Source: Anthostomella pinea (lineage: Eukaryota; Ascomycota; Sordariomycetes; Xylariales; Xylariaceae). Taken from it: DNA of 64,000 bases. This document shows, one piece after another, positions 1-10,500 of this stretch. The notes below the pieces were generated by a model. It was not told the DNA's origin, searched no databases, and worked only from the letters and a program-made list of their open reading frames with translations. The translations under genes were made by a program, and so were the position numbers. The first letter of the stretch is position 1, and each line of letters starts with the position of its first letter. The DNA lies in the NCBI GenBank assembly GCA_963556695.1, contig CAUWAG010000020.1, forward strand, positions 3,906,001 through 3,970,000, in the 5' to 3' direction.

Positions 1-611
1 TTACCAGCCACTTAACCTTTTTATCAAGGCTCCTAATTGATCCACCAACAATAATGGCATTGCGTTATAACAAATCAGACTTATAGCTTGCTGTCCAAGC
101 TAAATAACACGACCCTTATATTACCATTGGCAAGCTTTCTAAGACTTTCTATATCTCATATAATACCTTAAAGGCTAGAATTGCCGGCTGACCATCACAA
201 CGTGATGATATACCCAATACTTTAAAACTTACAGTTTTCAAAGAGAATGACATTTGCTCCTTTATAATCGACCTGGGTACGCGAGCATTTCTTTCCCAGT
301 ACAGTTATGTTAAACATATGGCAAATCAATTATTGGCAGCACGTAAGGCTGGATGCATCAGAAAGAACTAGATGCAGAACTTTATCAAACGTACATCAGG
401 TCTTTGGACGCGTTTTTATCAGAAGATAGACTACTAAAGGATCTTAAACAAAGATCCAGACGTATATCGCGCATAGTTTTGCCAAGTTGCGGAAGCAATC
501 ACAAAACATGGCATCAAAGACGCGGATATTTACAACTTTGACAAGACTGGGTTTATGATGAGCATTATTGGGTCTGGCATAGTCGTTATCAGCGCCAAAA
601 GACGTGGCAGG

Positions 612-781
612 TATTGAATACACAGATGTTGATTGATTCTATTAATTGTTCTGCTCCACGTGCAGAGATTGATCATCTGTCTTCTTGGTAGGTTAGATGC
701 ACTGTGTGTTTCTGCCCCACTGGAGATCTTCCGGTGTTTATCTCCGGCTTTTATTCAACACATTCGTGCTAGTATCTAACA
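612..781 (-). mobile_element. Solo LTR inserted in copy A
   Basis: A 170-bp insertion that copy B lacks. It is flanked by a perfect 5-bp direct repeat GCAGG (607-611 and 782-786). Read on the minus strand it starts TGTTAGATAC and ends GTATTCAATA. These are imperfect inverted ends, and the final A in place of CA fits a RIP-type change. It has no internal coding region, so it is a solo LTR left by LTR-LTR recombination. Confidence 0.75.
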
Positions 782-1384
782 GCAGGCCTAGACAAGCTCA
801 GCAAGGTGATAGGGAGTAGTCTACAGCAATTTATACTATTAATGCTGATGGTTGGGTGGTCCCGTCATTCATCATTTTACAAGGCAAAACTCACCTTGCA
901 TCATGGTATTGCGACACAATATTACCACACAATTGGAAGGTAGCCGTGTCCGGCAACGGGAGGACTATGAATGAGATTGGTTTGGAATGGATTCAGCATT
1001 TTGACAAGTATACCAGACCGCGTATGACTGCCGGTAAATGCCTCTTTATCCTAGATGGTTACAAAAGCCATTATTCCTAGGTCTTTAAGGATTATTGTCA
1101 TAATAATAGCATTATTACCCTTTATATGCCTGCTCACTCGTCACACAGGCTCCAGCCTTTATATGTCAGTTGTTTTAGCCCACTCAAACAAGCTTACAGT
1201 CGCATAATTAAGGATCTCATCCGGCGTCATATAACCTACATTTTAAAGGAGGACTTCCTTGCAGCGTTTTGTGAAACACATAACGCTGTTATAACGCCAG
1301 GAAACATTTGAGCAGGTTTTAGTGCCACTTGGCTTGTTTTATTTGACCCAGAAAGTGTCATTTCAAAGCTGCATGCTGTCGCTG

Positions 1385-1650
1385 TGTTACAATTCCGTAA
1401 ATGTATTGCAAGGATACAGGTACCCTTATTAACTATCGACGTATAACAAACTCTGGTTAAAGTAAAAAGAAAATTCTAGAAACGTACCCAAATTGGTGGG
1501 CAGCTAGATGTGGGCAGTCATCCCCCACCAGACCCACCATAGCATGGATCAACCTGTCGTCCAATCAGTCACGTGCTAGTCACGTGTCTAGTCACATAAT
1601 CATGGGGTCAATGGGGAGTTAGGACTATCCCTGATAGTGAAATCATCACA
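1385..1650. mobile_element. Solo LTR inserted in copy A
   Basis: A 266-bp insertion relative to copy B, starting TGTTAC and ending ATCACA. It is flanked by a perfect 5-bp target duplication CGCTG (1380-1384 and 1651-1655). The TG...CA termini and 5-bp duplication are what integrase-mediated insertion of an LTR retrotransposon leaves. It differs in sequence from the other solo LTRs here, so it represents a separate family. Confidence 0.8.
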
Positions 1651-2255
1651 CGCTGTCGTACATATACCATTGCAAGACCCCAATCTGCCACCCACTATTT
1701 GGACTTCCAAGACGTTTATCACCATTAACAAAGCGGTAAACCAATCGGTTTATATCCAAAATAGAGTCAGAAACCACCAGGGAAGCTCACCTACATTAAT
1801 AATTGATGCATTAAGCTTGTTTTAAAGGCTACATACAGTCTTATGCACAAGGTTGCTTTGATTGGTTCCCGGGTCCACGAGCTAGAGGAGGCCAATCACT
1901 TACTGAGTAAGCGCTAGGGAACAAAAAATAAACATCTAATAAAAAGAGAAATACTTTTAATTTAAAATACAATAAGTCTTCAAGCTGTAAAGGATAGTAG
2001 TGAGCTGGCAAGACAAGAAATGGGTGAAGGTAGTTGTTGTCCAAAGAGGGTACAGCGCATGAGCGACGTTGTGCCGTTTGCGGTAACACTGGCCATAATG
2101 CGCGAACTTGTACAATAGGAATAAAAACGTCTGAAGAAAAAGAATCCGATTGATTAGATTGAATTAAATGCGTTGTGATCGAGTTATTTGACACATTGAT
2201 TAGAAGGTTGGTAAGAAGTTGCTGTTTGCTTGTAATTACCGCTCGCTTGTCATCT

Positions 2256-2536
2256 ACAGTATATATATATATATAATTATATTTGCGTTTCAAAATTAAA
2301 ACTATCGCTTTAAATAAAATTTTACCGGTATTAAAAAAATTCAATCTTCATCTAATATTAATAAAATAAAAATAAATTATTTAATATAAAATAATAATAA
2401 ATAAAGTCTGTAATTATATAACATAAATGTTTTTTAATTTAGATATAAACGTATATATTATAAAATATTTTACAAACCTTTTTTTTAAATTGGTTGCGTT
2501 CAAATACTTATAATATTAACTTTTAATAAGGATTAA
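2256..2536. other. AT-rich, RIP-like block
   Basis: Extremely AT-rich DNA between the right end of copy A and the boundary repeat at 2537. No open frame of note. Its last bases resemble the AT flanks of the other two boundary repeats, so it is probably the decayed body of the same element. Confidence 0.6.
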
Positions 2537-2635
2537 TATTTAAAGTATAACGCGTAAACCGCCTGCCCCAAGGGCACGGAACGACGCCTTGCAAGGCCGT
2601 TTACGAAAGGAGGGCTCTGTGTTTTTCAGAGGTAA
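2537..2635 (+). repeat. Boundary repeat, copy 1
   Basis: About 98 bp shared with 4172-4269 (inverted) and 18248-18345 (direct). Common landmarks in order are TTTAAAGTAT, GGCACGGA, CGACGCC, GGGCTCTG, a T-run and GAGGTA. AT-rich DNA stops exactly here and balanced DNA begins. Similarity ends at GAGGTA, so the terminal TA may be a target duplication and the repeat may be a terminal inverted repeat of a Tc1/mariner-like element. Confidence 0.75.
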
Positions 2636-4171
2636 TCTCTTTCTATTGAGTTAAGCCACCTTATGCACCAGCCCCGTACCTTTTGCACATGTCTACCATG
2701 TAGTCAACCACCAGTACACAATCGAACACCCAAAGCTACATACCTAATCGGGGCAGAGTTCCATGTGGATATGAAGACACTGTCCTTGATGACCCTCTAG
2801 AAAAGGAAGCTACAACCTCTCAAGCCATGCACATGCCTCAGAAGTGGTTAGCTACTGGGAGTTCTCAGTATCACGCCCAGGCTTCCGTCCGCATGTACAA
2901 TTGCTGTGATCTTACCATGAGAAGTGTAAGATAGGCAAGCGCTGTTTGAAGCGCGATCGATGAGGGAGAACGGAGTCCGGCTGGTGATGGCGGTAACACT
3001 ACTATGGACTGGTGATGGAGTAGTTGACTCAAGTAGCTATCGATATTAGATGTATCTCCATATAGACTGTGTGCAGTCTCGACCTCATTGTTCAGAAGCA
3101 CACGGAATTAGGTGTGCTGGGCTGAATTTGTCTCACTCTTCCCGATAAGGTGTTCATCTTAAGAACGCGACGAGGCATGGCGACCAGACTGATGACGCAT
3201 AGCCAGTAGGCCCTGCTCTACATGAATGGACGAGTTGATACTAAGGGTACGATATTAGTACGGCCATTATGGTGCCCTTGAACAGCGTCTCGAACTGTAG
3301 AGATCACCATTGATACACCCGAATAGGGGCAACTGGAGTGCCAACGAAGACTTCGGACATTCGTACGGCATCATCTTGTCGTCGTTGGTTATCTTAGATG
3401 TGAACCCTATGAAGGCAACTCTCCTGAATAATAGGCCACGCCGAGAGAATGAAAGATACTGCTGGCAATAGTGATACGAGTTCCAGGGCCAACTACATGT
3501 ATTTCACACATCTAAGCTACGTAACCATCGATTTGCAGGTTTCAACCGCCATCGTGAGTGAGGTACCCCTGTCCAATGACACCACCACGAATGGCGCATG
3601 CTATGGGCAGAGGTCTCGTGGAGCTAGATAATCTAGTCGCCCTCTCCTCAAGTACTTGCATGTAAACGTTGGAAGCATCGATTCGCCTAAGCTGCTGGAG
3701 CTTGTTGACGTTTTACTCTCAGGGACAAACAGATCGACCGTTTGGTTAAACAACGAAGCGTTATATACCTTGCCGGCTGAAATATAGCCTGCTCGCAGTA
3801 TATAGCCTAGTCTTAAGGACATAGTGCTCATTGTAATATGTGCGAAACATAAAAGGCATCTACCTCGGGTAGCAAGAGCTGGAGGGCACAAGAGGAGTAT
3901 ACAGCCGGACTTATCAGGCATATCATATCGCAAGACGGGCTGAACGACCACCCCAGGCTTGATTGAGTGGAGGAATCGTAGGTAAGGCGCCTTTGTTTCG
4001 TACCGGAAGACACGATACCCGTCTGATTCGCCAGGCGGAAGAGTTGTTCAGCCCTACCTAGTAAATCTAGAACTGGGACATCGCTTCCTACCGCGAAGCC
4101 GAGCCTGACCGGAGTGCGGGTGTTTCATCTCCTGCTCCAACAGCTATTCGACATATTAAAAGCCACACAGG
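2636..4171. other. Unassigned balanced-GC segment between inverted boundary repeats
   Basis: About 1.5 kb of roughly 50% GC DNA with no convincing gene. Short frames on both strands (for example 3601-3951 minus) show no recognisable domain and are of chance length. The segment is bracketed by boundary repeats 1 and 2 pointing in opposite directions, so it is either the interior of a non-coding element or host DNA isolated between two decayed elements. Confidence 0.6.
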
Positions 4172-4269
4172 TTACCTCCGAAAAATGCAGAGCCCTCTTT
4201 CCGAGACGCACCTGCAAGGCGTCGGTTTCCGTGCCTTTCGAGCACTCGATCTACGCGTTATACTTTAAG
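4172..4269 (-). repeat. Boundary repeat, copy 2
   Basis: Inverted copy of the repeat at 2537-2635. The order TACCTCCG, AGAGCCC, GGCGTCGG, GTGCCTT and ATACTTTAAG mirrors copy 1. On its right the sequence turns at once into AT-rich DNA (4270-4386), the same polarity as the other copies: AT-rich body, repeat, then unlike sequence. Confidence 0.75.
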
Positions 4270-4388
4270 TATTGATTTTTGTAAAGAATTAATATTGTAA
4301 ATATATCTACAAATTTTTTATAAACTTTATAAATAAAAATGCTTTATTATATGTTAATTTTTATATAAAATAAAAGTTACATAACGTA

Positions 4389-6238
4389 GCTGACAAGCGA
4401 GTTGACATTACAAGCGAGTTGGCACTCGTCATGAACTCTCCAACTGCCATGTCAAATAACTTCACCACAACGTATTCAGTTCAATTCAATCAATCGGATT
4501 CCTCTTCCTCAGAGGTTTCTATCTCTATTGTACAAGTTCGCGCATTATGGCCAGTATTGCCGCAAACGCCACACCGTCGCCCACGCGCTGCCGCCTGCCT
4601 CGGACGACGACTACCTTCACCCATTTCCTGTTTTGCCAGCTCAGTACCATCCTTTGCAGCCTGAAGATCTACTGCATCTTCAACGGAAAGTACTCCTCCT
4701 TTTATTAGACGTTTGTTTTTTGTTCTCTGGTGTTTACTTAGTAGGTGATTGGCCTCTTCTAGTTCGCGGACCCGGGAATCAACCAAAGCGACCTTATGCA
4801 TAAGACCGTATGTAGCCTTTGAAAACGAGCTCAACGCATCAACTATTGATGTAAGTGAGCTTCCCTGGTGGTTTCTGACTCGGTTTCGGATATAAACCGA
4901 TTGGTTTACCGCTTCGTTAATGGTGGTAGGCGTCTTTGAAGTCCAAGTAGTGGGTGGCAGATTGGGGTCTGGCGACGGTGTTCGTATGACAGTGACAGCA
5001 TCCAGCTTTGAAATGACACTTTCTGGGTCAAAAGGAACAAGCCCAGTGGCACTGAAACCTGCTCGAATGTTTCCTGGCGTCATAGCAGCGTTGTGTGCTT
5101 CACAAAACGCTGCAAGGAAGTCCTCCTTCAAAACGTGGGTTATATGACGCCGGATGAGATCCTCAATCATGCGACCGTAAGCTCGTTTGAGCGGGCTAAA
5201 ACAGCCGACATCTAGAGGCTGGAGCCTGTGTGATGAGTGGGCAGGCATACAAAGGGTGATAATACCGTTATTCTGACAATAATCCTCAAAGACCTAGGAA
5301 TAATGGCTTTTGTAACCATCTAGGATGAGGAGGCGTTTACCGGCAGTCATACGCGGTCTGGTATACTTGTCGAAATGCTGAATCCATTCCAAACCAATCT
5401 TATTTGTGGTCCACCCGTTGTCGGACACGGCCACTTTCCAATCGCGTGGTAATATTGTGTCGCGATACCATGACGCGAGGTGGGTTTTGCCCTGTAGAAT
5501 GATGAACGGCGGGACCACCCAACCATCAGCATTAACAGCAGAGATTGCTGTAGACCATTCCCTGTTGCCTTGCTGAGCTTGTCTAGGCCTGCCACGTCTT
5601 TTGGCGCTTGTAACGACCATGCCGGACCCAATAATGCCCATCATAAACCCAGTCTTGTCGAAGTTGTAAATATCCGCGTCTTGGATACCATGTTTCGCGA
5701 CTGCCGCTGCAACTTGGCAAAACCACGCGCGATACGCGTCTGGATCCTCGTTTAAGACCCTCTGGTAGTCTATCTTCCGATGAAAACGCGTCCGGAGGCC
5801 TGGTGTACGTTTGATGAAGTTCCGCGTCCAGTTCTTTCCAACGCGTCCAGCCCCACGCGCCGCCAACAATTGATTCGCCATATCTTCAACATAACTGTAC
5901 CGGGGCGGAAATGCTCGCGCATCCAGGTCGAGAATGAAGGAACAAATGGCATTCTCTTCGGAAACCATAAGTTTCAAAGTATTAGGCATGCTGTCGCGTC
6001 GTGATGGCATTCCTTTGACTCTATTGCTCAAAGTGGAACGAGGGACATTGAAGAGTTTCGCAAGCTGAAATATAGGAATATGAGGGTCACGTTGTTTAGC
6101 TTGAACAGCTAGCTACAAGTCTGATTTGTTATAACGCGGTGCCATTGTTGTTGGTGGAGATATGATGGTTTGAATTGTATTGGTTGGAAAGTTCATGACG
6201 AGTGCCAACTCGCTTGTAATGTCAACTCGCTTGTCAGC
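4389..6238 (-). mobile_element. pogo/Fot1-type DNA transposon, copy B (complete ends)
   Basis: A 1850-bp element with perfect 48-bp terminal inverted repeats (4389-4436 and 6191-6238). They extend a further 8 bp with one mismatch. It is flanked by the TA target duplication typical of the Tc1/mariner/pogo superfamily (4387-4388 and 6239-6240). Each terminal repeat contains the word ACAAGCGAGTTG twice in direct order, a likely pair of transposase-binding sites. It is inserted in AT-rich decayed DNA but is itself balanced in composition, so it arrived after the surrounding RIP or escaped it. It carries a single long transposase frame on the minus strand. Confidence 0.92.
4490..6145 (-). pseudogene. 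Transposase of copy B, DDE/CENP-B type, with two in-frame UAG codons
   Basis: Starting at the ATG at 6143-6145, one frame of 551 codons runs to the stop at 4490, interrupted only by TAG at 6113-6115 (codon 11) and 5294-5296. The N-terminal part has a psq/CENP-B-like helix-turn-helix (QLAKLFNVPRSTLSNRVKG) followed by a second DNA-binding half (NFIKRTPGL). The catalytic DDE core shows NFDKTGF, LDGYKSH and QPLDVGCF. The C-terminal tail carries a CCHC zinc knuckle (CGVCGNTGHNARTC) and an acidic end. Length and order match Fot1/pogo transposases. Both TAG codons could come from CAG by one RIP-type C-to-T change, and both are also present in copy A. As it stands the gene would give only a 10-residue product unless the stops are read through or an internal start is used. 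Confidence 0.88.
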
Positions 6239-6240
6239 TA

Positions 6241-6416
6241 TGTTACGTTATATAACTGTTGTTTAAATTTTATTATTATAAATTAATACGATAAATATAC
6301 CTTTTTAATATTAAAATAACGTTAAATTTTTTTAATACCGGCATAGTCCTATTTTCAGCGATGATTTTATCTTTTAAACGTAATTTGTTTTTAATTTTAT
6401 AACATATTAAAATTAA
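6241..6416. other. AT-rich, RIP-like block
   Basis: Continuation of the AT-rich DNA that copy B split at 4387-6240. No coding content. The AT-rich DNA goes on between and after the two LTRs, to about 7030. Confidence 0.6.
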
Positions 6417-6620
6417 TGTTGGAACAGGCTTGAACGATCAATCATAATACTCGAGTATGGGGTCAAGGTCATGATGTTGCTGATGGTTGGATTGAGAGGA
6501 ATCTAGCTGGACTCGAAGGTCTGGCCAAGTGCCCTCTCAATCCACTATCTTATCTTATCTAATCATACATGTGGGTCCTGGTATAGACGGTTTGCAGTCT
6601 GGAATCGCATGGATCCAACA
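6417..6620 (+). mobile_element. Solo LTR, family 1
   Basis: A 204-bp unit starting TGTTGGAACAGG and ending GGATCCAACA, so its ends are short inverted repeats (TGTTGGA/TCCAACA). It is flanked by a perfect ATTAA duplication (6412-6416 and 6621-6625). A second member with the same ends lies at 17485-17685. No internal retroelement sequence is present. Confidence 0.88.
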
Positions 6621-6764
6621 ATTAATATATATATATATTACGCTTTTAACTTATAATTATATGTCGGATTAAAAACTTAAAAAATATATCTAATAATTTT
6701 ACTATATATTAACTTTTAACACCTTATAAAACTTAAATCAAACGCGCAGTTATTAATTAATAAT

Positions 6765-6961
6765 TGTGATGGTGTACAGCTGTATCCACCCGGTTGGATG
6801 CTGAGTCATCAGGTCACGTGTAGATTAGATAAGGAAGGAATGTGACCACCACTTAAGGTGTGTGCTGCGCACACCACCTTGCTGGCTTCTTTTTCCTTCC
6901 TCACCTTGTTATTTTCGTAATCAATACCAGATTGCAATACACCGGCGCAGGCATCGTGACA
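6765..6961 (+). mobile_element. Solo LTR, different family
   Basis: A 197-bp unit beginning TGTGATGG and ending CATCGTGACA, with TGT...ACA inverted ends. It lies between ATAAT (6760-6764) and ATAAC (6962-6966), a 5-bp duplication with one C/T difference as RIP would leave. It contains a GC-rich hairpin near 6859-6880. Its balanced composition contrasts with the AT-rich DNA on both sides. Confidence 0.65.
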
Positions 6962-7058
6962 ATAACATTATTGGTGTATGTATATATTACGTGATAACTT
7001 TGTAATTGCGAATTCAATAACAATTAATATATCATAGCCCCTTGCAACATACTTAGTA

Positions 7059-7170
7059 CCCAGTCTGCCAGGCGGCCTTTCGTCACCCTAACCATCTGAT
7101 TGGTCCATTCACCTAGAAAAGTGGGTCAAATTCTTGATACATATAGATACAGGCCGCCCGGCAGACTGGG
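7059..7170. repeat. 20-bp inverted repeat with 72-nt spacer
   Basis: The arms 7059-7078 and 7151-7170 are reverse complements at 19 of 20 positions (CCCAGTCTGCC... against ...GGCAGACTGGG). No target duplication is visible. It could be a tiny MITE-like element or a structured site, and it lies just where the AT-rich block gives way to balanced DNA. Confidence 0.6.
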
Positions 7171-7441
7171 CTTTTCCGAGGTAACACACAGATAGTATTG
7201 AAGCGTGGTTTCCAGGGTGGGATGCGTCCTAGCATATTGCGACTGCCCCTGCTGGCTTCATATGATCCCAGCTCGCAAAAAGAACCCCGACAACGCATGC
7301 TCCGGTGTAAGGGAGAATGGTCCAATGAGAGCAAAGATCATACCGTCTCAGTCACACTTGGGTGTGAGAGGGACGAAGCATAGGTTTCTGTGGGATTTCA
7401 AAGTGTTCTATTAAGGAGAGGAATTCCAGCTACTCAGGAGC

Positions 7442-7575
7442 GGCCAGAATGGCCCTATATATATCCAAGATACTGAAGGAAAGGATACGTGGCCTTATAT
7501 GGGCCACGTATGTGACAGAGTCACAAATGGGGATGGTGATCCTGAAAGATGACTATGGATGGGCTAACATAGCCC
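7442..7575. repeat. Cluster of four short perfect hairpins
   Basis: Four perfect inverted repeats follow one another within 134 bp: GGCC-5-GGCC (7442-7454), ATACGTGGCC-7-GGCCACGTAT (7485-7511), TGTGAC-3-GTCACA (7511-7525) and GGGCTA-3-TAGCCC (7561-7575). The second and third share a base. No gene is associated. They could be a folded RNA, cruciform-forming DNA or part of an unrecognised element. Confidence 0.5.
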
Positions 7576-10500
7576 AGAATCCAACAGTTTCATCAGTGAA
7601 TGGTTTTTTGATCCTCATGACCCGAGATCAGGTCACGCCGTCGTTTGGGAGCGGCTGAAGAGGACTGCTTAAGATTGAGAGCAAGCCCAACGGATGTTGT
7701 TCGACATGATGCTAAATTCGACGTTTAGATCTTTTCAGTGAGGAGCTGAAATACGACATCATGCGGTCTTCCTACTTTCAACTCCTGATAGGGTACATGA
7801 GCGAATGTGATAGTTCGCACGAGGTGCAGCGTTCCAGTTGATATACCAAGCGGAGAGTATGTTCAAACGCATTGTATCTAAACCTCAAAAGGCTGCTTAG
7901 CCCGTTGCGAACGCAGTCGTGATAACCCACGTCAGTAAGCCTAGCAGGTCACGAGACATACACCCGAACCAGGTCCTGAAGAAGGCGTGTGCTACCTGTG
8001 AAGATCTCCTGGGTCAAATTAGGGTAATAGTCCATACGCAGGTATAGCTTAAAACAGGCTGCATATGTGAGGAGGCAAGGTCTTTGTGTAACAGCGGAAC
8101 GGCAGGAGGTCGTTGATATATTGGGAGCACGGTATTTACGCAAATCGCCGGTTGGTGATGGTCGTAAGCTGAACCCTAGGTATGTCTCAAGGTCGTGGGA
8201 ACGAGGGTAGATCAACCAAGAGTTCGTGATCCTCGGCGTTCCCTCTCGCCTGCATCGTGAGCATTGAAGGTGCTCAGAAGGGTGCCATTGAACGACGTCG
8301 TCTCCCGAGGCAGGGTTGGTTGCATCGTTATTGAATGAAATGCGTGAAATATGAACGAGCTCGATAGGTGCCAGGGGTCCAAATAAATCCCAGGACAATG
8401 CGTCTGCAGAGTACATCAATCCTCCTCGGACCCAGATCTCTTATATCTGGCTCGGCATGGTTGCGAACCGCAACCTAGTTGTGCAGGCTCCCGGTTCTTC
8501 CCAACCACCACTTGCTGCTTCTTATCATAATTCTCGATGGCATCAAACATCCGAGATGTCTGTTATGACTTGGAGTGCTTGAGTTATTTCAGATGAATAC
8601 AGCGTGGAAGCAAGCTGCAGTGTTTACTCACTGACGGGTCGATGTTGAAGTTGACATCATGAGTGCCGGCTGCTTGATAATTCTGCCGTACCGGGCCAGG
8701 AAAGACGTATGTAGTGGGAAGACTGAGTCCTATCCCATGCCACCTAACACTAGCCATACAATCGGATGACAGCGAGGCGTTTTGAGCTTAGTTTAGGTAG
8801 GTTGAACATGATCGTGATGATATATGTAGATCAACGCTGCGGCTTGATCCCTTATTGCATCCGCGCTACACATGCATCCGCTCAGCATCGCAAGTTCGCA
8901 GCAGAAGGACCAGGGCACGTATGGAGCACTGCATGCGAAGACCTACATGATATTTCTTGTAGGATGAGGCGATTCAATGGAGAGAGAGCATGTTGTAAGT
9001 CAGCTCGTGCAGTCACTACTGGAACACATTTACAACGCACCAGGCGCATATCGGATGTCAACAATGCGAGGTCCGTATGTCTTGAGCCCGGTTATCATTC
9101 TCCTGTCCATTTCATGACCGCTAGATGTCGCATCGTTTTCTGTTCGTTAACACTGCATAGACGTGTAATAGATCAAGGCGCTGCAACTCAAGCACACGAC
9201 CAGGTCGGTCAAGTTGGATATATTGGTCGAAGCTTGAATCGTCAGGACACGTGGACCGCCATTTATCAATGTATTAAGGTATGTGAAGGAAGATCCAAGC
9301 TTCTCTCACGCACTACCTATCAGCAAGGTCTGGGGATTTGTGGACGATACCGGTACAGGTGGGAGCTGGGACCGCTCCCCCTTTTATTACACTCTGTCCA
9401 CCGTACAGGCGTTTGAGGCCATCGTCATTTCGCGTCAGCAAGGCCATGAGCGCTAGCCTCGGAGCTTTCTGGGATTCAGCCTGGGGGTACCTTACCTGGC
9501 AGGGATTCAACCTCAAGCGAGCCTCCCTGGGCATGGCGACAGATTTCCCAACCAATGGCTGTGAAGGCGTCCGGCGTCCCAGGCGTGAGTCTGTGACAAG
9601 TCAATCTCGCTGGCGGCCTTGAATAATAGAAGTTTCAGCTCATTTGATCGACATCTGATAGTGCCAGAAACAGGGGAAGGCCTGTTGATGTATTCTGGAA
9701 TTCAAGATGATTCAAACGTATGCAGACTTCGGCAGCTCGGTGTATGTAGAGTTTGATGTTCAGTCCGTATTCCAATCTCCTGCTGTGGTGCAAGCCACAC
9801 AACCGTTGGAGGGAGTGTCACCTGCAAAATTACCTGTTGATGTGTCAGTTGTGTTTGCTCAGGTCTGCATTCCCGGCGGACTGGTGCGAGATGAGAACGA
9901 AACACAGCAACAAGTTCTTCTCTTATCGCTGATCACTTCTCATCAGCAATGATACAACCTTGGAAGATGAGAGGCGCCTTGCTCTTCTCGGAAGGGTGAC
10001 CCTTGACGGGCAATTTCAACGTGCTTCTTGACTTCCCGCACTTGACCCATTTCTGACAAGACCCGGGCTTTAGGGGCATTAGTGGCATGTATGCGCAAGG
10101 GGCCCCTGGCGCAGGTACGACAGTAGCTTTCCGCATTGGTGCACCGGTTCGATGCGCTGCCGTTTGTCCTTCGCGGCCTCGCTGCTGCCATTGGTGGGAG
10201 AGGCAGATGGACGTCGCATCGGTGCACCCTTCTGGATCGATGTGCGAGCCGATACCTACAGTAGACAATTGGAGGGAGAGTGGCCAAGCCCTCAGCTGCA
10301 AAGTGAACCATTGGGAACGTTGAGAAGACCGGTTCGAAGGTTCAAACGGCGCCTTCATGGCATCGGCTGGATTGAGATTTCCCACGGGCTGGCTGGTGCC
10401 TTTAGTAGCGCGCCAAGGTATTGCAGGATGTAGTGGAAGCCCGCTAAGCCCAAAGCCACGGCCTGTCACGGCGGCGCGCGCAGTGCAGGGACAGACGCTG

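Larger units (their letters stand above)
54..2153 (+). pseudogene. Broken transposase of copy A (DDE superfamily, CENP-B/pogo type)
   Basis: The frame can be followed from ATG at 54-56 by comparison with copy B, but it is wrecked by many stop codons and by two LTR insertions. The recognisable pieces are an N-terminal region at 54-540, the catalytic core region at 856-1080 and 1126-1311, and the tail at about 1660-2153, which ends with remnants of the zinc knuckle. The in-frame TAG codons at 84-86 and 1078-1080 match the two TAG codons of copy B in position. Other stops, such as TAA, are private to this copy and look like RIP products. No functional protein can come from it. Confidence 0.85.
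1..2254 (+). mobile_element. pogo/Fot1-type DNA transposon, copy A (RIP-mutated, left end outside window)
   Basis: This stretch aligns along its whole length, in opposite orientation, with the better preserved copy B at 4389-6238. Differences are mostly C-to-T and G-to-A in this copy, many creating TpA, which is the signature of repeat-induced point mutation. The right end near 2251-2254 still resembles the terminal repeat of copy B and is followed by TA, the expected target duplication. The left terminal repeat is not visible and the first 45 bases match copy B poorly, so the left end is either cut by the window edge or replaced. Two later insertions (612-781 and 1385-1650) interrupt it. Confidence 0.85.

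Noticed and set aside
611..785. Intron-like insertion (GT...CTAACAGCAG) in copy A
   Set aside because: The insert has GT-AG ends and a CTAAC word, but the exact GCAGG target duplication and inverted termini explain it better as a solo LTR.
8766..9416. 216-codon frame on the plus strand
   Set aside because: Cys/Arg/His-rich translation without domain or homologous pattern; no convincing promoter or intron signals.
7171..9620. Relics of retrotransposon coding regions
   Set aside because: No reverse transcriptase, integrase or gag motif could be traced in any frame.
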